This document shows, one piece after another, positions 9,990 to 16,736 of a DNA stretch of 26,532 bases. How positions within the stretch are numbered: the stretch's first letter is position 1; each line of letters opens with the position of its first letter. The notes below the pieces were generated by a model, which worked only from the letters and a program-made list of their open reading frames with translations, did not search any database and was not told the DNA's origin. Made by a program: the position numbers and the translations under genes. Where the stretch lies: NCBI GenBank assembly GCA_030642995.1, contig DAOWMR010000004.1, positions 1 through 26,532 of the forward strand. The letters run 5' to 3'. This DNA is from Spirochaetales bacterium (lineage in GTDB: Bacteria > Spirochaetota > Spirochaetia > DSM-27196 > SLST01).

Positions 9990-11003
9990 TTACGGGTATG
10001 TCTTCCTGAAACCGGTTACCCGTGCCGAAACATCCAGCGTCAGGTCATCTCGGTCACCCCGGCGCAGAAGGTGGTAGGCAAGCCCGGCGACCATTGCGCC
10101 GTTATCCGTACACAGCTCAAGGCTCGGATAAATCGCGTCCAGTTCCGAATGCTCGGTCAGACACCGCCGCAGGTAGCTGTTTGCCGCAACTCCCCCGCCG
10201 GCAACAACCCGGTGAAGCCCGGTGTCTTCAACAGCCCGGTAGACCCGCTTCAACAGGAGATCTATCGCCGCCTTCTGGAAGCTTGCGGCTATGTTTGCGT
10301 CGTTTTTCTCATACTCTCGATTCCAGAACTGATCCAGTTGGTTTACCACCGCCGTCTTCAGCCCCGAGTACGATACGTCGTAGCGATGATCGCCCTTGTG
10401 AAGACTGGCGTCCGGGAAACTGAAGGCACGTGCATCTCCGTCCGCCGCGAGGCGGTCAACCGCCACGCCCCCGGGATAGCCCAGGTTGAAGTGCTTGGCC
10501 ACTTTGTCAAATGCCTCACCACACGCATCATCAATCGTTGTGCCCAGGATCTGCATGGTAAATGGATCGGAGACTCGCGCGATGATCGTATGCCCGCCGG
10601 AAACAAGGAGACCGAGGAACGGGTACTCCACTCTCTGCTCGAGTTGTGGCGCGTACAGGTGTGCAAGAACGTGGTCGACGCCAATCAACGGAATATCGAG
10701 TCCAAACGCCAGCCCTTTTGCAAACGAGAGCCCCACAACAAGCGACCCGGAGAGACCCGGCCGGGTCGTCACCCCCACCCCGTCAAGCTCGGAGGCGGCT
10801 ACCCCTGCCGCCTGCAGAGCCCTCGTGTAGACCCCTGAAATCCATTCGGTGTGGGTTCTGCTCGCAATCTCCGGAACCACCCCACTGTATGACGCATGCT
10901 GATCAATTTGGGTCGCAATGATCTGACCCAGGATGCGGTTGCCGTCCTCAACCACCGCGACCGAACACTCGTCGCATGACGTTTCAACTCCGAGAACGAG
11001 CAT
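9990..11003 (-). CDS. tsaD: tRNA N6-adenosine threonylcarbamoyltransferase TsaD
   Basis: Transfers threonylcarbamoyl to A37 of ANN-decoding tRNAs (t6A) together with TsaB and TsaE, in the cytoplasm. The 337 residues are the normal family length. Visible are an N-terminal GVETSCDECSVAVV phosphate loop, HASYSGVVPEIASRTH, TRPGLSGSLVVGLSFAKGLA, the metal-binding pair H111/H115 (VDHVLAHLYA), LLVSGGHT, FDKVAKHFNLGYPGG and GGVAANSYLR, plus a late TDNGAMVAG metal site. An upstream TTG codon at 11006 would leave no room for the GGAGGG ribosome site, so ATG 11003 is preferred. That ATG shares one base with the stop of the deacetylase gene (TGATG), so the two are translationally coupled. Confidence 0.97.
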   Translation of the reverse strand: MLVLGVETSCDECSVAVVEDGNRILGQIIATQIDQHASYSGVVPEIASRTHTEWISGVYTRALQAAGVAASELDGVGVTTRPGLSGSLVVGLSFAKGLAFGLDIPLIGVDHVLAHLYAPQLEQRVEYPFLGLLVSGGHTIIARVSDPFTMQILGTTIDDACGEAFDKVAKHFNLGYPGGVAVDRLAADGDARAFSFPDASLHKGDHRYDVSYSGLKTAVVNQLDQFWNREYEKNDANIAASFQKAAIDLLLKRVYRAVEDTGLHRVVAGGGVAANSYLRRCLTEHSELDAIYPSLELCTDNGAMVAGLAYHLLRRGDRDDLTLDVSARVTGFRKTYP

Positions 11004-12070
11004 CAACCCTCCACATCCGACGGGTCCAACACCTCGACCAACTCGGATACCAATCCAAATCGATATCCGTGCTCTGCCAGAATCGGATAGATCTCATTGA
11101 GAACGGCCGCAAGTTCCGGAACGGTCGCGTGCCCTATCATCACAACTTGATCCTGTCTGTGGGCCAGTTCCAAAGCACCACGGATCGCGGTGAGTATTGC
11201 GTCCCGGGACCGCTCGTTGTCCAGGAAAACGTGACGCTCGGCAAAGGGAGTCTGCAAGTAGGCGGCTACCGGCCTGGCTACGGTGTCCACCGTTGTTCTG
11301 CTGTCGATGAAGAAGAGATCTCTGCGCTGCAGATCCGCGAGAACAATCTCCATGATTCTCCGGTCCGACGTGGCGAGTGACCCCATATGATTGTTGACTC
11401 CGATCGCTCCGGGAACTGAGCCAAGATTCTCGTCAATCACGCGCAGGACGTCGCGATCACTCATGCCCACCGTGAGAGCACCGGGCCCTGGATTCGCGCC
11501 GCCCACGGCCTCCATGGGAAGGTGCAGCATGATCTCCTTCCCGGCCGCCGCGATTCGTGCCGCCGATTCAACTGAATACGGTAGCTGCGGGAGTACTGCT
11601 ACGGCCAGGGGGCCGGGAAACTCGAGAAATGCCGGTAATGGCTGGAGACTGTTGCCGGCGTCATCCAGAATGAGATAGAGCGTGCCGGAAACCTCCCCGT
11701 ACTCCTCCGGATTGGGCAGCCACCAGAACTCGCGATCGCTCTCTCCCGCAGTTACGGCCGGCGTCACGAGCACTTCGCCGCTCGGATACCGCTCTGTCAC
11801 GGCTTCCGGCTCGGCGACATCCGGAACTGATGGGGCCTCATCACCCTCTCTCGTTCCCTCGCCTGCGTCCGGTTCCCGTGTCGCCGGCTCCGCCGCAATC
11901 GGACCGGCAGGAAGACGGTCCGAGTCGCTCGGCGGCGTCTCGGGAAGGAGAGCCACGATGAGCCCCAGCAAGCCCGCAATCACAACAAGGAGGAAATAGA
12001 GTATCAGACGATCTCGCCCGCGCTTGCGTTTTGCCTGCGAGCGTTTGGTTTGTCCGTTAGCGCGTGCCAC
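11003..12070 (-). CDS. Divergent polysaccharide deacetylase family protein, membrane-anchored
   Basis: Member of the YibQ/DUF610 'divergent polysaccharide deacetylase' family, of uncertain substrate. A basic N-terminus (KRSQAKRKRGRDR) precedes one transmembrane helix (about 22-43) and a low-complexity Pro/Glu/Ala linker to about residue 120. The catalytic-like domain then runs to the end, with LILDDAGNS, LAVAVLPQLPYS, a LHLPMEA block, GVNNHMGS, FFIDSRTT and a VMIGHAT motif. The topology puts the domain outside the inner membrane. The start is GTG 12070 with GAGG five bases upstream. It is co-transcribed with tsaD. A perfect seven-base inverted repeat lies just upstream. Family assignment is firm; function is not. 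Confidence 0.88.
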   Translation of the reverse strand: MARANGQTKRSQAKRKRGRDRLILYFLLVVIAGLLGLIVALLPETPPSDSDRLPAGPIAAEPATREPDAGEGTREGDEAPSVPDVAEPEAVTERYPSGEVLVTPAVTAGESDREFWWLPNPEEYGEVSGTLYLILDDAGNSLQPLPAFLEFPGPLAVAVLPQLPYSVESAARIAAAGKEIMLHLPMEAVGGANPGPGALTVGMSDRDVLRVIDENLGSVPGAIGVNNHMGSLATSDRRIMEIVLADLQRRDLFFIDSRTTVDTVARPVAAYLQTPFAERHVFLDNERSRDAILTAIRGALELAHRQDQVVMIGHATVPELAAVLNEIYPILAEHGYRFGLVSELVEVLDPSDVEG

Positions 12071-12073
12071 TGT

Positions 12074-12105
12074 ACCTCACGGTAGTATCATCGATCATGT
12101 GAGGT
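12074..12105 (-). promoter_or_regulatory. Inverted repeat and possible promoter upstream of the deacetylase-tsaD unit
   Basis: ACCTCAC (12074-12080) and GTGAGGT (12099-12105) form a perfect seven-base inverted repeat 18 bases apart. On the minus strand a TTGACC (12103-12108) overlaps one arm, and a weak TACCGT box follows 18 bases later. It may be an operator over a promoter; the evidence is positional only. Confidence 0.3.
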
Positions 12106-12157
12106 CAACGGTTTAGCAGCTTCGCGGCCACGAAGAAGTTTTCCGGTATACGGGTGT

Positions 12158-13003
12158 CTATTCGTACACGAACTCTTCAATCTCGCTTGCGTGCTGGCGA
12201 AGCTTCCTGATGGCGCGCATCTCAATCTGCCGCACTGTTTCAGGGCTGATGCCCATCTCATCGCTGATGCGCTTCAGTGTGTATTTCTTCCCGCCGTGGA
12301 ATGCAAATCGATAGAGGAGAATCTTCTTCTCTTTCTCCCGCAGGCGCTCGAGAAACTTCAAAGTTTCATCCCGCATCACCTGCTGCATGATTTCGGTGTC
12401 GGGAGAGTAGCTGTAATCCTCGAACACGTCGTGAAGCGTCCCTGATTCCGAGTTGATGTCACTATCCAGGGAGACGGGGCCATGAGAGATATTCAGTATT
12501 TCCACTACTTCCCCGGAGTCCATCCCCACTTCAACCGCCACCTCTTCAACCGACGGCCGCCGGGCGAGAGTCTGGCTCAGGACGTTGAACGCCCGTTGGA
12601 TCTTCCGTAGAGCATCTTCCTTCCGGTGCGGAAGCCTGATGGAACGACGCTTGTTACTCAAGGCCCGGGTGATCGACTGTTTGATCCACCACGATGCATA
12701 GGTTGAAAATCGGACCTGCTTCCGATGATCGTACTTGCTCGCCGCCTTCAAAAGCCCGAGATTCCCCTCCTGAACCAGGTCCAGAAGCCCGACGTCCTTG
12801 GAGACGTATGCCTTGGCAATCTTCACGACCAGCCTGAGGTTCGCCTCTACAAGGTGGCCCCGCGCTGCTTCATCGCCCTTTTCAATTTTGCGTGAAAGCT
12901 CCAGTTCCTCTTCAAACGTGAGCAATGGTGTCTTACGAATCTGATTGAAGTACGCCTTCAGCGTGTCGTCATCACGATCGCTTCCTGCCTTCTTCTTGGA
13001 CAT
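12158..13003 (-). CDS. RpoS-like (group 2) sigma-70 family RNA polymerase sigma factor
   Basis: Directs RNA polymerase to a subset of promoters. At 281 residues it lacks the long N-terminus of a housekeeping spirochaetal RpoD and resembles the short Borrelia RpoS. Regions are in order: 1.2 (DDTLKAYFNQIRKTPLLTFEEE, about 12-33), 2.1-2.4 with NLRLVVKIA, DLVQEGNLGLLKA, VRFSTYASWWIKQSI (about 55-115), the RLPHR segment entering region 3, region 3 to about 190, and region 4 with a helix-turn-helix ISDEMGISPETVRQIEMRAIRKLR (about 245-270). The ATG has GGAGAG (13008-13013) upstream. A sigma-54 type promoter ends 22 bases before the start, implying control by RpoN and an enhancer-binding protein. Its regulon cannot be read from this window. 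Confidence 0.93.
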   Translation of the reverse strand: MSKKKAGSDRDDDTLKAYFNQIRKTPLLTFEEELELSRKIEKGDEAARGHLVEANLRLVVKIAKAYVSKDVGLLDLVQEGNLGLLKAASKYDHRKQVRFSTYASWWIKQSITRALSNKRRSIRLPHRKEDALRKIQRAFNVLSQTLARRPSVEEVAVEVGMDSGEVVEILNISHGPVSLDSDINSESGTLHDVFEDYSYSPDTEIMQQVMRDETLKFLERLREKEKKILLYRFAFHGGKKYTLKRISDEMGISPETVRQIEMRAIRKLRQHASEIEEFVYE

Positions 13004-13025
13004 CTAGCTCTCCTGCCACAAGATA

Positions 13026-13041
13026 TGCAAGAGTTGTGCCA
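13026..13041 (-). promoter_or_regulatory. Sigma-54 (RpoN) -24/-12 promoter of the RpoS-like sigma gene
   Basis: The minus strand reads TGGCACAACTCTTGCA, which matches the consensus TGGCACG-N4-TTGCW at every fixed position except G7 (A here), with exact GG-to-GC spacing. Transcription would start near 13015, leaving a short leader that carries the GGAGAG ribosome site. Confidence 0.8.
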
Positions 13042-13166
13042 AGCCGGGTCTGCGCGGATAGGCATTGTAAATCGTTGTCAGATAGAAACTTAGGGCGGCT
13101 TCGTTACACGTTGGCAAGAAGTCGATCCAATCTGTATGAAATGTTGTACGGTTCGGGTTTATCGCG

Positions 13167-13184
13167 GTGCACAAATATGTACAC
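13167..13184. promoter_or_regulatory. Candidate enhancer (activator) palindrome for the sigma-54 promoter
   Basis: GTGCACAAATATGTACAC is an 18-base near-palindrome (seven-base arms, one non-symmetric pair, four-base centre) about 130-150 bases upstream of the sigma-54 promoter, a typical enhancer distance. A second inverted repeat (CTGTCC-N6-GGACAG, 13186-13203) is adjacent and also lies just downstream of flgJ. The rest of 13042-13219 shows no gene. Confidence 0.35.
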
Positions 13185-13219
13185 CCTGTCCAGCGTCGGA
13201 CAGCAGAACACCGCGCTTC

Positions 13220-13522
13220 TCAGAGAACGTCTTCGTACTGCTTGTAGATGATGTCGGCGACACCCAGACTCCCTGTCTTGGCCATCATTCGCGCATACTC
13301 TTCGTACAGCATATCTTGAAAGATATCCTGCGCCATGCCACCGTAGAACAGGTCGTCGTCAGGACTGAGTGTAGCACGCATTGAGTCCAACATCTGTTTT
13401 ACAAAAAGCGATTCAAACTCCGTGGCAACTGCCCTCAGCTCAGCTTGCGGGTCATCCTTGGGCAGCGATGCCTGGAACTGTGCTGCGTTGTACTGAGCCA
13501 TGTTGGCGGCAAGAATGTCCAT
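13220..13522 (-). CDS. flgJ: Flagellar rod-binding protein (FlgJ N-terminal domain only)
   Basis: Rod cap/scaffold protein of the periplasmic flagellum. The 100 residues correspond to the rod-binding domain alone: a short variable N-terminus, then AVATEFESLFVKQMLDSMRATL, FYGGMAQDIFQDMLYEEYARMMAKTGSLGVADIIY. The muramidase domain of enterobacterial FlgJ is absent, so peptidoglycan cutting must come from another protein. The ATG at 13522 has GGAGAG upstream, 17 bases after flgG. It is the last gene of the flgF-flgG-flgJ unit. Confidence 0.88.
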   Translation of the reverse strand: MDILAANMAQYNAAQFQASLPKDDPQAELRAVATEFESLFVKQMLDSMRATLSPDDDLFYGGMAQDIFQDMLYEEYARMMAKTGSLGVADIIYKQYEDVL

Positions 13523-13539
13523 GCTCTCTCCTATCAGGG

Positions 13540-14334
13540 CTACCGTTTCAGGTTATTTGCGATACTCAACATGGCATCGCTCGTCTGAATTGCCTTTGAG
13601 TTCATCTCATATGCCCGCTGCGCGACAATCATGTTCACCATTTCCTGAACCACCTGGACGTTGGACATCTCCAGGAACTTATGGAGCGTCCGGCCCATCC
13701 CGTCAAAACCTGGTAAGCCGGCAATGGCGTCCCCGGATGCGCTGCTCACCTTGAAAAGATTGTCACCAACTGCCTGAAGCCCGGCCGGGTTCACGAATCG
13801 ATAGAGCTCCATCTGGCCTACGTCAATGGGATCCTGCAACCCGGCAACTTTCACCGTGATCCGACCGTCCTGAGAAATGGTCAGGGTGTCACGCTGGAAA
13901 CCCTCGGGGAGCACAACCTCCGGGAGCAGTCGATAGCCGTTGCTGTTCACCAGCTGGCCATTTGAATCGATTTTGAACGATCCATCCCGCGTGTACGCAA
14001 AGGTGCCGTCGTACATGAGGGTCCGGAAGAATCCTTCCCCTTCAATGGCAACGTCACCCACGTTCTCGGTGTTCTGCAACGAACCCTGGGTGAAGATTTT
14101 CTGTGTCGCCGCAACCCGAACGCCGTGGCCCACCTGAACTCCAACCGGAACCAGCGTTTCTTCGGTTGCGGGGGTGCCCGCCATCCGAACCGTCTGGTAG
14201 AGAAGATCCTCAAAGTCCGGACGGTTCTGCTTGAATCCGGTTGTGTTTACGTTGGACAGATTGTTCGCAATCGTGTCGATGCTGAACTGCTGGCCAATCA
14301 TGCCCGATGCTGCGGTCCACAATGATCTCATCAT
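13540..14334 (-). CDS. flgG: Flagellar distal rod protein FlgG
   Basis: Builds the distal rod of the flagellar basal body. The 264 residues are the usual length. The N-terminal rod signature is MRSLWTAASGMIGQQFSIDT followed by IANNLSNVNTTGFKQNRPDFEDLLYQ. The central GEGFFR, YTRDGSFKIDSNGQLVNSNGYRL segment is the FlgE/F/G D1 core, and the C-terminal coiled helix reads EMSNVQVVQEMVNMIVAQRAYEMNSKAIQTSDAML. Two adjacent ATGs occur; the first (14334) has GAGGG eight bases upstream. It lies 20 bases after flgF on the same strand. Confidence 0.97.
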   Translation of the reverse strand: MMRSLWTAASGMIGQQFSIDTIANNLSNVNTTGFKQNRPDFEDLLYQTVRMAGTPATEETLVPVGVQVGHGVRVAATQKIFTQGSLQNTENVGDVAIEGEGFFRTLMYDGTFAYTRDGSFKIDSNGQLVNSNGYRLLPEVVLPEGFQRDTLTISQDGRITVKVAGLQDPIDVGQMELYRFVNPAGLQAVGDNLFKVSSASGDAIAGLPGFDGMGRTLHKFLEMSNVQVVQEMVNMIVAQRAYEMNSKAIQTSDAMLSIANNLKR

Positions 14335-14354
14335 GTTGCTATCCCTCTACCTGC

Positions 14355-15218
14355 CTACTGCAGTCTCATTGCTTCGTTGATCAATCGACTTGTCGCCTGA
14401 TCCTGTGCCTGAATTACTTTCTGATTGGCTTCGTAGGCCCGGTTCACCTCGATCATCTGGACCATCTCGGTCACCGGGTTCACATTGCTCGTTTCCAGAA
14501 ACCCCTGTCGGATCTTTGGTCGGCCTTCCGCTACGATTACCGCCTCTCCCGACTCCTCGGTTGACCGCCAGAAACTGTCGCCCTGCTTCTGCAGGTAGCG
14601 CGTTTGACGGACCTGGACAATCTGGAGCCGATCCACTTCCACGGTGTTCAGCCACTCGTTCTCCCGCATAGAGACAAGTCGCAACGGATCTTCGGCAAAG
14701 TCGGCGTTTTCGTAGATAACGCCGTCCTCATTCACGACGAAGTTGTTCAACTTGAGATGGATTGGACCGTTTTCACCGAGCACCGGATATCCCTGCTTGG
14801 TAACGAGCATTCCTTCCGGCCCGATCAGGAAACTGCCGTTGCGGGTGTATCGTTCGCCGTACGGCGTCTGCACGACGAAAAATCCGTCACCGTCCAGCGC
14901 CAGGTCAAAGCTGTTCTCGGTCTGCCTCAAACCGCCTTGACTGAATGCGGTGTAAACCTCGTTGGTTTCAACGCCCGTACCCAGACTGCCCACAACCGCG
15001 GCAGAGTCAAACGACCCGACCACCGGGTGACGGTAGGGAAACTGTGTGACTCCGTCATCGCTCATGCGACGGAGGAGCAGTTCCGGGAAAGCCTTCTGGA
15101 TGGCCGTGTCCCGCTTGTATCCGGTCGTATCGACGTTCGCAAGATTGTTGGATATGGCGTCCAGGCGGTTCTGCTGAACCACCATCCCCGCCGCACCAGT
15201 GTAAATGCCTCGAAGCAC
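14355..15218 (-). CDS. flgF: Flagellar proximal rod protein FlgF
   Basis: Forms part of the proximal rod. The N-terminal helix LRGIYTGAAGMVVQQNRLDAISNNLANVDTTGYKRD and the C-terminal FLETSNVNPVTEMVQMIEVNRAYEANQKVIQAQD are the conserved rod polymerisation helices. The middle has DGDGFFVVQTPYGERYTRNGSF. The VNPV segment, compared with VQVV in the next gene, and the gene order support FlgF rather than a second FlgG. The start is GTG at 15218 with GGAGG (15224-15228) five bases upstream. A sigma-28-like promoter lies just before it, so this gene probably heads a flgF-flgG-flgJ transcript. Confidence 0.93.
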   Translation of the reverse strand: MLRGIYTGAAGMVVQQNRLDAISNNLANVDTTGYKRDTAIQKAFPELLLRRMSDDGVTQFPYRHPVVGSFDSAAVVGSLGTGVETNEVYTAFSQGGLRQTENSFDLALDGDGFFVVQTPYGERYTRNGSFLIGPEGMLVTKQGYPVLGENGPIHLKLNNFVVNEDGVIYENADFAEDPLRLVSMRENEWLNTVEVDRLQIVQVRQTRYLQKQGDSFWRSTEESGEAVIVAEGRPKIRQGFLETSNVNPVTEMVQMIEVNRAYEANQKVIQAQDQATSRLINEAMRLQ

Positions 15219-15239
15219 AACTTCCTCCGTTGCTTCAAG

Positions 15240-15266
15240 TATCGGTGCGTTCTGTGCTGTGGTTTA
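15240..15266 (-). promoter_or_regulatory. Sigma-28 (FliA)-like promoter of flgF-flgG-flgJ
   Basis: On the minus strand TAAA (15263-15266), then 16 bases, then ACCGATAC, compared with the flagellar consensus TAAA-N15-GCCGATAA: six of eight -10 bases match and the spacer is one longer. Transcription would begin about 15 bases before the GTG start, leaving the GGAGG ribosome site in the leader. Confidence 0.55.
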
Positions 15267-15304
15267 TGGGAAGGTTCGAAGCGGCGGCCGTAATTCCGGC
15301 AACC

Positions 15305-15376
15305 AGCCAAGAGTCGGATTTGAACCGACGACCTGCTCATTACGAGTGAGCTGCTCTACCCCTGAGCTACCTTGGC
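15305..15376 (-). tRNA. tRNA-Thr (anticodon CGT)
   Basis: The 72-base cloverleaf has acceptor GCCAAGG/TCTTGGC (last pair G-T), D arm AGCTCAGGGGTAGAGCA, anticodon stem GCTCA/TGAGC with loop CTCGTAA giving anticodon CGT, T arm GTCGG-TTCAAAT-CCGAC and discriminator T, as seen in many bacterial tRNA-Thr. The 3' CCA is not encoded. It lies about 85 bases upstream of flgF on the same strand. Confidence 0.95.
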
Positions 15377-15394
15377 GCATCCGGCCCGCGCGGC

Positions 15395-15400
15395 ACAATA
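15395..15400 (-). promoter_or_regulatory. Possible -10 box of tRNA-Thr
   Basis: TATTGT on the minus strand lies 18 bases before the tRNA. It is followed by a G+C-rich discriminator (GCCGCGCGGG), a pattern typical of stringently controlled stable-RNA promoters. No convincing -35 is seen at 16-18 bases. Confidence 0.35.
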
Positions 15401-15511
15401 CCGACCCCGACCGTGGTCACGAAATATAGCTGATACCAGTGGGAATGTTAAGAGGAGCGGCGGCGCGTCACAGGGCGGACGCACATTGGCGGGATGGGCG
15501 TGCGGCAGGCG

Positions 15512-15570
15512 GGAAGGCCCAGACGTGCGTCTCCGCAGGCCTTGGGAGGACAAGCGCGTCTGGGCCTTCC
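15512..15570. repeat. Perfect 14-base inverted repeat with 31-base loop
   Basis: GGAAGGCCCAGACG (15512-15525) is the exact reverse complement of 15557-15570, and the stem extends three more pairs inward through one G-T wobble. The loop has its own small hairpin (AGACG-TG-CGTCT overlaps the arm). No T-run follows on either strand, so it is not a standard terminator. It fills most of the 246-base gap between tRNA-Thr and the next gene, where no coding signal is seen. Confidence 0.85.
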
Positions 15571-15622
15571 AGTCTGGGCAAGCACGTCAGTGGATATTCA
15601 TGTGCGTTTGCCCTGCGGGGCA

Positions 15623-16096
15623 TCACTCCGCGGGTCGACCGGCTGATTCCACCGAGTACGGCAGGAAATCGACAAAAGCTGCCACGGCGGCAGGGATAGA
15701 GAGAGCCAGGTAGACCCCGCCCTGTGCCCGGAGATCGGCTTCCGGGCCGAACGCCCCGGCGAGATGTGCAATCCCGACGCCAAGCAGTCCGGTAGCCATG
15801 GCGCTGTCAATCCCGAAATTCGCCCAACGCGTGATGCGGGTAAGTTCCGCCCGCCCTGTCGCCTCGCCAATCAGCATCAAGGCATTCGGGACGGTATGGA
15901 GCACCACACTGCCGCCGACGACCGCGAGTTCAAAAGGAGTGTCGGTTCCCTGCATGAGCAGGAGAGCGAGCGGAACGAATGCTTCAGCAACGGACACGGT
16001 GCGCCCGACCCTATCCGCTGCAATCACGGGAGAAATTGCCAACACAAGAAGTGTGAGAATCAGGAGAGCGATGCGTGGAGCTGTACGCCGCATCAT
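15623..16096 (-). CDS. Small integral membrane protein, unknown function
   Basis: I do not recognise a family. The 157 residues begin with a signal-like hydrophobic segment (about 8-26, ALLILTLLVLAISPVIAA). Further hydrophobic stretches lie near 38-48, 57-77, 99-112 and 126-143, with few charged residues between, so it is probably an inner-membrane protein with four to five spans. The start overlaps the CRP-family gene stop by four bases (ATGA); a second ATG follows immediately. This coupling suggests it is made with the regulator. A large inverted repeat lies about 50 bases past its stop. Confidence 0.7.
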   Translation of the reverse strand: MMRRTAPRIALLILTLLVLAISPVIAADRVGRTVSVAEAFVPLALLLMQGTDTPFELAVVGGSVVLHTVPNALMLIGEATGRAELTRITRWANFGIDSAMATGLLGVGIAHLAGAFGPEADLRAQGGVYLALSIPAAVAAFVDFLPYSVESAGRPAE

Positions 16097-16734
16097 CGTT
16101 TCTTGCGACGGCTGCTCACGAATCGAACAAACTCATTGATATTTTTCAGGACGATTTTATCCGTCATGACCTCGAGTCTGCGCTGACTTACAAAGTGATT
16201 CAACACATGCCGCGTTTCTTCGGGCGAGAGCCCGGCCCAATGAGCGATATCTTCGGCGGTTGTCTTGAACACTCGCTCGTCGGTCTCCTCCTGAGGCTCC
16301 AGTTGCCCCTCGTTCAGCATGAGGAATACATCGGCGACCCGCGCTTGAACATCATCCAGCGTGAGAATCATGAAACGTCGTCGCTGGTCATAGATCCGCT
16401 TGGTGAACAGTTTGAGGAGCTTCAACGCAATGGCGGGGTTGCCGCGCATGAGAATCTCAAAATTCGCCCGATTGAACTCCAGACACTTGACCGGTCCTAC
16501 CGTAATGGCCGTGGCAGATCGGGGGGCTTCTTCGAGGATTGCCATCTCGCCGAATATCTCGCCAGGCTGAAGGACATCTATGGTCTTCTCGATATCGCCC
16601 ATGATCTTGCTGATCTGGACCCGTCCCTGCTGAATGAGATAGAAGGCGTCCCCGGGCTCGTACTCGCAGAAAATGATCTCGTCGGCCGGATAACTGACCG
16701 CAAACCGCTCAAAGGCCTGCAGATTCATCTCCAC
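16093..16734 (-). CDS. CRP/FNR-family transcription regulator, probably cAMP-responsive
   Basis: DNA-binding regulator of 213 residues. The cyclic-nucleotide-binding jelly roll covers about 10-120. Its phosphate-binding cassette GEIFGEMAILEEAPRSATA keeps the Glu (E63) and Arg-Ser (R72, S73) that contact the ribose and phosphate in E. coli CRP, so nucleotide binding is likely. No FNR-type Cys cluster is present. The C-terminal winged helix (about 145-213) has TTAEDIAHWAGLSPEETRHVLNHF as helix-turn-helix. The start is GTG 16734, chosen because GGAGG lies seven bases upstream; the in-frame ATG two codons later has no spacing for a ribosome site. It is co-transcribed with the cNMP/TPR gene (two bases apart) and the small membrane protein. 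Confidence 0.9.
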   Translation of the reverse strand: MEMNLQAFERFAVSYPADEIIFCEYEPGDAFYLIQQGRVQISKIMGDIEKTIDVLQPGEIFGEMAILEEAPRSATAITVGPVKCLEFNRANFEILMRGNPAIALKLLKLFTKRIYDQRRRFMILTLDDVQARVADVFLMLNEGQLEPQEETDERVFKTTAEDIAHWAGLSPEETRHVLNHFVSQRRLEVMTDKIVLKNINEFVRFVSSRRKKR

Positions 16735-16736
16735 GA

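Noticed and set aside
11004..11006. TTG as the tsaD start codon
   Set aside because: It directly abuts the GGAGGG ribosome site; the next codon ATG (11003) has usable spacing and gives the standard family N-terminus.
12099..12105. CRP-type site (TGTGA-N6-TCACA) near the deacetylase promoter, and a TCACA at 17806
   Set aside because: Only half-sites are present; no full palindrome with six-base spacing was found at either place.
13036..13384. Small plus-strand open frames between the sigma factor and flgJ
   Set aside because: No ribosome site or recognisable family; they overlap the sigma-54 promoter region and antisense flgJ.
14604..15293. A 229-codon plus-strand frame
   Set aside because: Antisense shadow of flgF with no recognisable motifs.
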